Below, piece by piece: positions 1-4,913 of a DNA stretch of 6,683 nt. The notes beneath the pieces are model-generated. The model worked only from the letters and a program-made list of their open reading frames with translations, searched no databases and had not been told where the DNA came from. The translations under genes and the position numbers were made by a program. This DNA is from Sediminibacterium sp. (GTDB taxonomy: Bacteria > Bacteroidota > Bacteroidia > Chitinophagales > Chitinophagaceae), in NCBI GenBank assembly GCA_028288645.1, contig JAQBNJ010000143.1:1-6683 (forward strand). Reading direction: 5' to 3'. Every line of letters starts with the position of its first letter. Position 1 is the stretch's first letter.

Positions 1-183
1 TTTTTCTTTTAAACTTAAAGCAATGGGATTGGGGCGGTAATTGCTCTTTTCAGAATATTCCAAAACCCTTTTTTTGGTCTCAGGACTAATCTCGTAACTA
101 TCCCTTAATGCGCGTGAAACGGTGGACGTGGACAAGCCTAAGGCGCGGGCGATATCTTTTATGGTAACTGCTTCGAATTTCAT
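1..183 (-). CDS. LacI/GalR-family transcriptional regulator, N-terminal fragment (cut by window edge)
   Basis: Reading the minus strand from an ATG at 183-181 gives 61 codons open to base 1. The start is well fixed: an in-frame TAG lies just upstream (198-196) and no other ATG, GTG or TTG intervenes. The product begins MKFEAVTIKDIARALGLSTS and continues TVSRALRDSYEISPETKKRV, the classic LacI-family helix-turn-helix: helix 1 is about residues 7-14 (IKDIARAL) and the recognition helix about 18-26 (STSTVSRAL). The motif YRPNPIALSL at residues 49-58 is the start of the hinge helix, whose leucine normally inserts into the operator's central CpG. The sugar-binding domain, normally about 270 residues, lies outside the window, so the effector cannot be read. 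The gene is divergent from a pectin-degrading operon, and an operator-like palindrome lies in the shared intergenic region. It is therefore inferred to control that operon and possibly itself. A role for genes further left cannot be excluded. Confidence 0.95.
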   Translation of the reverse strand, partial: MKFEAVTIKDIARALGLSTSTVSRALRDSYEISPETKKRVLEYSEKSNYRPNPIALSLKEK

Positions 184-332
184 TTTCAGGTCAGGCTAAA
201 GCGCTGCGGGGGGCGTTCAAACGATACTAAAATACACTATTTATTTCACCGGGTATAAAGGAAGTATAGCAAACTGGTTATCATGGTAATAGGGACCGGA
301 AAGCCCTCCATCCTTTTTTTTTACAAAATGGT

Positions 333-350
333 ATCGTTACCGGGAACGAT
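333..350. promoter_or_regulatory. Putative LacI-family operator (18-bp inverted repeat)
   Basis: The sequence ATCGTTACCGGGAACGAT is an even-centred inverted repeat in which eight of nine base pairs match (arms ATCGTT and AACGAT). The exact centre falls between C341 and G342, and a central CpG is the hallmark of LacI/GalR-family operators. It lies about 150 bp from the regulator's start codon and about 265 bp from the operon's start codon. The match to the neighbouring regulator is inferred from proximity and symmetry; the binding itself cannot be read from sequence. Confidence 0.7.
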
Positions 351-446
351 TGCGTAGATAAATCCGCGCCAATTCTACGTCTGCGGGGAATATCTAAGTA
401 GACTTGTTATACAGGAGAGCCTAATTCTCCGGATTGCTTATATGAA

Positions 447-456
447 ATTGATCAAT
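447..456. promoter_or_regulatory. Perfect 10-bp palindrome, possible second regulator site
   Basis: ATTGATCAAT is a perfect palindrome located about 160 bp upstream of the operon's first ATG, in an AT-rich stretch. It does not resemble the 333-350 repeat, so if functional it would serve a different protein. A palindrome this short can arise by chance in AT-rich DNA, hence the low confidence. Confidence 0.2.
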
Positions 457-513
457 ATATACTATTGGTTCGAATCTGCCGTCGCTTTACGCATCGCCGG
501 TATGTATCATTTC

Positions 514-530
514 CTTTCTTTCTTTCTTTC
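514..530. repeat. Tetranucleotide microsatellite, four CTTT units plus C
   Basis: Four uninterrupted CTTT units followed by a C lie 85 bp upstream of the operon's first start codon. The tract is a pure pyrimidine run on the plus strand within the promoter/leader region. Four units is short, so slippage would be infrequent. It is reported because of its position and not as evidence of phase variation. Confidence 0.6.
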
Positions 531-614
531 TAAAACATTCCCCCGTTTCCAATAAAAAACAAATATTTATAACTGTTTTGACGATAAATTAATGAAACCC
601 TAGTAAGTTCAAAA

Positions 615-2954
615 ATGAAAAAAGTAAGTCTTGTTCTCCTGGTCGTTGCTGCGTTTGCCTTCCAGGTACCGCAGCAACGGATCAGGATATTTATGATAGG
701 TGATTCAACGATGGCCGACAAGCCACTCAATGATAATCCTGAGAGAGGATGGGGACAGTTGTTCCCGCAATATTTTACCGGCGATGTGCAGGTGAGGAAC
801 TATGCGGTTAACGGAAGAAGTACCAAAAGCTTTATCAAAGAGGGCCGTTGGGATTCTGTGATGAAATATTTGCAGAAAGACGATTATGTATTTATCCAGT
901 TCGGCCACAATGATGAAAAGACAGAAGACAGTACCCGTTATGCTGCGCCGAACGGTTTATATCGCGAGAACCTGGCTCGCTTTATTAGAGATGCAAGATC
1001 AAAGGGCGCTAATCCTATACTCGTTACACCTGTTATGCGCAGGAAATTTGACGAGAAAGGAAAATTTACAGATACACATGGCGAATACTCCGGCTCGGTA
1101 AGAACGGTTGCCAAAGAAATGAATGTTCCTTTGATCGATCTTCATGCAAGCAGTCAAACATTGATAGAACAGCATGGTATTGAAGGATCTAAGAAATTAT
1201 TCTTATGGATTGATGCGAAACATTTCAAAGCCGCTCCCGACGGTAAAAAAGATGACACGCATTTCTCAGAATACGGCGCATCGCAAATGGCATCATTGGT
1301 TTGCGCCGAAATAAAACAAAAAGATCTGCCGCTGGCAAAATACCTGAAAGGCTCAGCACATCCGGAAAAAATGGCATTTGAATTGCCTAAGATCTATCAA
1401 CCCAATTTTAAGAGAGATACGTTTAATATTATCAGCTACGGCGCAAAAGACGGCGGCCTTGTCCTGAATACGGTCGCGATCAACCAGGCCGTTACCGAAT
1501 GTGTGAAAGCCGGTGGGGGAACAGTTTTAATTCCCGCCGGTTTATGGTTAACGGGCCCGATCATTCTACAAAGTAATGTGAATCTTTATGCAGAAAGAGG
1601 CGCATTGATATCATTTACAAAAGACCGTAGCCAATATCCATTAACAGCATCTTTGTACGAAGGGGTGGAAGCGGCACGCTGCCAATCGCCGATCTCCGCA
1701 ACCAATGCAGAGAATATCGCCATCACTGGCGAAGGAATATTCAACGGTTCCGGTGATGTATGGCGGCCGGTGAAGAAGAATAAACTGACTGACACAGAAT
1801 GGAAAAAATTAGTTTCATCCGGTGGTGTATTAACAGACGATAAAACGGGATGGTATTCTTCTGCAGGCGCTTTGAAAGGTTCGCTTACCAGCGATATCGG
1901 TAAACTAAGCAGCGGCCGTCAGTTGAAGGACTTTGAAGAGATCAGGGATTTTCTTCGCCCCAATATGTTGCGCCTCACTAATTGCCAGAATATTTTACTG
2001 GAAGGCGTAACTTTCGAGAATTCGCCTGCATGGACCATGCATCTTGCGTTGAGCCAGCACATCACCATCAAAAAAGTAACGGTTAAAAATCCTGCATGGG
2101 GACAAAATACTGATGCGCTTGATCTTGAATCCTGCGCCAATGTATTGCTGGATGGCTGTTCTTTCGATACGGGCGATGATGGTATCTGTATCAAATCGGG
2201 CCGCGATGAAGAAGGCCGCAAACGGGGCGTGCCTACAGAAAATGTGATCGCACAAAACTGTACAGTATACCATGCACACGGCGGCTTTGTGATCGGTAGT
2301 GAAATGAGTGGCGGCGCGAGAAATCTATTTGTATCTAATTGTACTTTTATAGGAACAGATATCGGTCTTCGTTTTAAAACCACGAGGGGACGGGGCGGGA
2401 TAGTTGAAAAAATTTATGCGTCTAATATTGTTATGAAAGACATAGCCGCGGAAGCGGTCTTGTTTGATATGTATTATATGGCAAAGGACCCGGTAGTGCT
2501 CGCAGGCGAAACAAGGGAGATGCCCAAGATCGAATTATTGCCGGTGAATGAAGGCACACCCATATTCAGGGAATTTTATATCAATGATATTTCCTGTATC
2601 GGTGCGGAGAAAGGGGTTTTCGTTCGCGGGATCCCTGAAATGAATATCAGCAATATCCGGTTAAACAATTTGACATTGCAAACAAAGAAAGGGATCGACT
2701 TAACGGAAGCCGCTAATATAAGTTTCAATAATGTTAATCTGTTAACAGAAGAAACAGATCCTGTGGTGTATATTCAAAACAGTAACGGCGTTAATTTTAC
2801 CAATATCAGGTTCAACGATAAAGCATCTGTATTGTTTAGCGTGAATGGGGACAGGAGTAAAAATATCAAGGTGAACAAAACAGATGTTTCGAAAGCAAAG
2901 AATAAAGTCGAATTTAAATTTGGTGCAAATGCATCATCCATAGAATTTAAGTAG
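615..2954 (+). CDS. Secreted CE12-like rhamnogalacturonan acetylesterase fused to GH28 pectin hydrolase (779 aa)
   Basis: The ATG at 615 is the first start after an in-frame TAA at 585-587, and it gives a signal peptide (KK, then VSLVLLVVAAFAF) without a lipobox cysteine. Residues about 22-240 form an SGNH esterase like CE12 rhamnogalacturonan acetylesterases: GDSTMADKP (29-37) with nucleophile Ser31, NYAVNGRST (62-70), FGHND (96-100), and DDTHF (213-217) supplying the probable catalytic Asp213 and His216. After a linker at about 240-268, residues about 269-740 form a GH28 right-handed beta-helix: FNIISYGAKDGG near its start, then NTD (498-500), GDD (520-522), AHG (554-556) and RFK (586-588). 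These correspond to the GH28 NTD/GDD/GHG/RIK motifs, so the three catalytic aspartates (500, 521, 522) and His555 are present. By family, the first module removes acetyl groups from pectin and the second hydrolyses galacturonosyl linkages. Whether the substrate is polygalacturonan or rhamnogalacturonan, and endo or exo, is not decidable; the CE12 partner and the GH105 neighbour favour rhamnogalacturonan. It is first in the operon, followed after 4 bp by the GH105 gene. No C-terminal type IX secretion sorting domain was recognised. Confidence 0.93.
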   Translation: MKKVSLVLLVVAAFAFQVPQQRIRIFMIGDSTMADKPLNDNPERGWGQLFPQYFTGDVQVRNYAVNGRSTKSFIKEGRWDSVMKYLQKDDYVFIQFGHNDEKTEDSTRYAAPNGLYRENLARFIRDARSKGANPILVTPVMRRKFDEKGKFTDTHGEYSGSVRTVAKEMNVPLIDLHASSQTLIEQHGIEGSKKLFLWIDAKHFKAAPDGKKDDTHFSEYGASQMASLVCAEIKQKDLPLAKYLKGSAHPEKMAFELPKIYQPNFKRDTFNIISYGAKDGGLVLNTVAINQAVTECVKAGGGTVLIPAGLWLTGPIILQSNVNLYAERGALISFTKDRSQYPLTASLYEGVEAARCQSPISATNAENIAITGEGIFNGSGDVWRPVKKNKLTDTEWKKLVSSGGVLTDDKTGWYSSAGALKGSLTSDIGKLSSGRQLKDFEEIRDFLRPNMLRLTNCQNILLEGVTFENSPAWTMHLALSQHITIKKVTVKNPAWGQNTDALDLESCANVLLDGCSFDTGDDGICIKSGRDEEGRKRGVPTENVIAQNCTVYHAHGGFVIGSEMSGGARNLFVSNCTFIGTDIGLRFKTTRGRGGIVEKIYASNIVMKDIAAEAVLFDMYYMAKDPVVLAGETREMPKIELLPVNEGTPIFREFYINDISCIGAEKGVFVRGIPEMNISNIRLNNLTLQTKKGIDLTEAANISFNNVNLLTEETDPVVYIQNSNGVNFTNIRFNDKASVLFSVNGDRSKNIKVNKTDVSKAKNKVEFKFGANASSIEFK

Positions 2955-2958
2955 CCAT

Positions 2959-4893
2959 ATGAGAAAGATCAGCAAAATTTATATCCTGTTACTGTTCGCG
3001 CTTTTAGTAAATAGTATACGTGGAAATGCGCAATCCTGGTCGGAGAAAGTAGCCGCAACCGTAATGACCATCTGGAAAGATTCATTATTCTCCGCTCCCG
3101 GCCGACCCGCCAGGTGGACATACGACCAGGGCGTGATCCTGAAAGGCATCGAGGGCCTTTGGTATAAAACAGGCGACGCGAAATATTTTAATTACATCCA
3201 GAAATCCATGGATTTCTTCGTGAATGATAAAGGCGAGATCCGCACCTATAAACTGGCAGATTATAATCTCGATAATGTTCTTTGCGGAAGAATGTTATTG
3301 ACCTTGTACAATGTAACGGGCAAAGAAAAATATTATAATGCAGCTGTTACCTTACGTAACCAGTTAAAAACACAACCAAGAACAAACGAAGGTGGTTTCT
3401 GGCACAAAAAAATATATCCATACCAGATGTGGCTGGATGGTTTGTACATGGCCGAACCTTTCTATGCCGAATTCGCTGCAATTTTTGATGAACATATCGC
3501 ATTTGATGATATAGCCAACCAGTTTACCTGGATGGAAAAACATGCACGTGATCCAAAGACTGGTTTAATGTATCATGGATGGGATGAAAGTAAACAACAG
3601 AAATGGGCCAACCCGCAAACAGGCCTTTCACCGCATTTCTGGGCAAGAGCCATGGGATGGTATGGCGTGGCATTGGTAGATGTGCTGGAGAATTTTCCGA
3701 AAGATCATAACAAAAGAGATTCACTTATAGCCATCTTAAAACGCTATGCAGATGCTGTAAAAAAAGTACAGGATCCTGCAACCGGATTGTGGTATGATAT
3801 TCTTAATATGCCAACAGGCAAGGGTAACTATTTAGAAGCATCCGCCAGTTGCATGTTCGTAATTGCGATCGCGAAGGGGGTGAGGCTTGGCGTTCTGCCA
3901 TCGTCTTATCTCACCATTGCACAAAAAGGATACGCAGGAATTTTGAAGAAATTCATTGAAACTGATGCAAACGGCCAAACAAATTTAAATGGAACCGTTA
4001 CTGTGAGCGGCCTTGGCGGCAATCCTTATCGTGATGGCAGCTACGAGTATTACATGAGTGAAAAAGTGATCGTGAATGATCCCAAAGGTGTTGGTGCATT
4101 TTTGCAGGCGGCCAATGAAATGGAACTGGTGCCGACACTCGGTACAGCAAAAGGAAAAACAGTAATGCTCGATGATTACTTTAATTCCGAAAAGAAAAAA
4201 GATATTACCGGAACACTGAAACCTTACCATTACAAATGGTACGAGATGTATAACAATGGTTTCTCATTCCTTGGCCATGTGTTCAACAGCTATGGCGTAG
4301 AAACGAAAACTTTAAGCGACGCGCCCACTTCGAAAAACCTGAAGGGTTCGGATATTTATTTGATCGTTGATGCAGACAATGCAACTGATAATCCAACGCC
4401 AAATTATATACAATCCAAAGATGCCGATGAAATATACAATTGGGTAAAAGCCGGTGGTGTATTGGTCTTATTACACAATGATAAAGGCAACGCAGACTTT
4501 GAACACATCAATACCCTAGGTGATAAATTCGGTATCCATTTCAACGAGGACAGATACAACAAGGTAACCGGAACAAATTTTGATGAAGGAAAAGTATTGA
4601 TACCTGCGGGAAATAAAATATTACCTAATGAAAAAAAGATCTATCAAAAAGAGATCTGTTCCTTCACGCTGAAGAACCCGGCGGTTGCCATGTTAAAGAA
4701 AGATGACCTCGTTGTTTTTGCCGTTGCCAAAGTAGGTAAGGGCACCGTGTTTGCAACCGGCGATCCCTGGTTGTACAATGAGTATACAGATGGAAGAAAA
4801 CTTCCACTCGAGTACGAAAATTTTAAAGCCGCGAATGATCTTGTTTTGTGGATCATCAAACAAATACCTCCTAAAACAGCAAATAAGAAATAG
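2959..4893 (+). CDS. Secreted GH105 unsaturated rhamnogalacturonyl/galacturonyl hydrolase with C-terminal ThuA/DUF4350-like domain (644 aa)
   Basis: The ATG at 2959 comes 4 bp after the previous stop and yields a signal peptide (KISKIYILLLFALLVNSIRGNAQ) with likely cleavage near NAQ-S at 24-26. Residues about 27-390 are a GH105 (YteR-like) alpha/alpha-barrel: WTYDQGVILKGIEGLWYKTG (53-72), LDNVLCG (104-110), QMWLDGLYMAEPF (156-168), SPHFWARAMGWYG (224-236), GLWYDI (276-281) and NYLEASAS (290-297). Asp160 aligns with the general acid/base aspartate of YteR (Asp143). The family hydrates the 4,5-double bond of the unsaturated uronic acid that lyases leave at the non-reducing end of oligosaccharides, releasing that sugar. 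Residues about 398-636 are a second, glutamine-amidotransferase-like module resembling ThuA/DUF4350: VMLDDYFN (402-409), WVKAGGVLVLLHND (495-508), VFATGDPWLYNEYTDGR (597-613). It has no Cys where an amidotransferase nucleophile would sit (His506 region), so transferase activity is unlikely and its role is unknown; carbohydrate handling is a guess. YteR itself is about 370 residues and lacks this extension. Confidence 0.93.
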   Translation: MRKISKIYILLLFALLVNSIRGNAQSWSEKVAATVMTIWKDSLFSAPGRPARWTYDQGVILKGIEGLWYKTGDAKYFNYIQKSMDFFVNDKGEIRTYKLADYNLDNVLCGRMLLTLYNVTGKEKYYNAAVTLRNQLKTQPRTNEGGFWHKKIYPYQMWLDGLYMAEPFYAEFAAIFDEHIAFDDIANQFTWMEKHARDPKTGLMYHGWDESKQQKWANPQTGLSPHFWARAMGWYGVALVDVLENFPKDHNKRDSLIAILKRYADAVKKVQDPATGLWYDILNMPTGKGNYLEASASCMFVIAIAKGVRLGVLPSSYLTIAQKGYAGILKKFIETDANGQTNLNGTVTVSGLGGNPYRDGSYEYYMSEKVIVNDPKGVGAFLQAANEMELVPTLGTAKGKTVMLDDYFNSEKKKDITGTLKPYHYKWYEMYNNGFSFLGHVFNSYGVETKTLSDAPTSKNLKGSDIYLIVDADNATDNPTPNYIQSKDADEIYNWVKAGGVLVLLHNDKGNADFEHINTLGDKFGIHFNEDRYNKVTGTNFDEGKVLIPAGNKILPNEKKIYQKEICSFTLKNPAVAMLKKDDLVVFAVAKVGKGTVFATGDPWLYNEYTDGRKLPLEYENFKAANDLVLWIIKQIPPKTANKK

Positions 4894-4913
4894 TGAAAAG
4901 AACAGTAGATAAT

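Larger units (their letters stand above)
184..614. other. Divergent intergenic control region between the LacI-type regulator and the pectin operon
   Basis: These 431 bp separate two divergently transcribed genes and carry no convincing coding frame. They hold an 18-bp operator-like inverted repeat (333-350), a 10-bp perfect palindrome (447-456), an imperfect 12-bp palindrome TTATCATGGTAA (278-289), a run of nine T (314-322) and a CTTT microsatellite (514-530). I looked for the Bacteroidota promoter pattern (TTTG near -33, TAnnTTTG near -7) on both strands and found no well-spaced match, so neither promoter is called. The last 65 bases before the operon's first ATG are very AT-rich, as is usual for leaders in this phylum, and have no Shine-Dalgarno motif. 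Confidence 0.8.

Noticed and set aside
214..223. CGTTCAAACG as a second LacI operator
   Set aside because: Its arms are only four bases with a two-base spacer, unlike the six-base arms and six-base spacing of the 333-350 site, and it lacks the central CpG.
291..322. Possible intrinsic terminator: AGGG/CCCT arms followed by nine T
   Set aside because: The stem is only four pairs with a nine-base loop, and six bases separate it from the T run. No plus-strand gene within the window would end there.
463..480. tRNA-like T-arm sequence (GGTTCGAATC)
   Set aside because: The flanking bases do not form a T-stem, and no anticodon or acceptor arm could be found nearby, so it is a chance match and not a tRNA fragment or attachment site.
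577..611. Bacteroidota-type promoter TTTG ... TAAGTTCA just before the operon start
   Set aside because: The spacing is 23 bases instead of about 19-21, the -7 element is a weak match, and transcription would begin at or after the ATG at 615.
1919..2383. Open frame of 154 codons on the minus strand inside the GH28 module
   Set aside because: It lies wholly within a strongly supported plus-strand gene, its product resembles no family I recognise, and it has no leader or neighbouring gene in the same direction. It is a shadow of the real reading frame.
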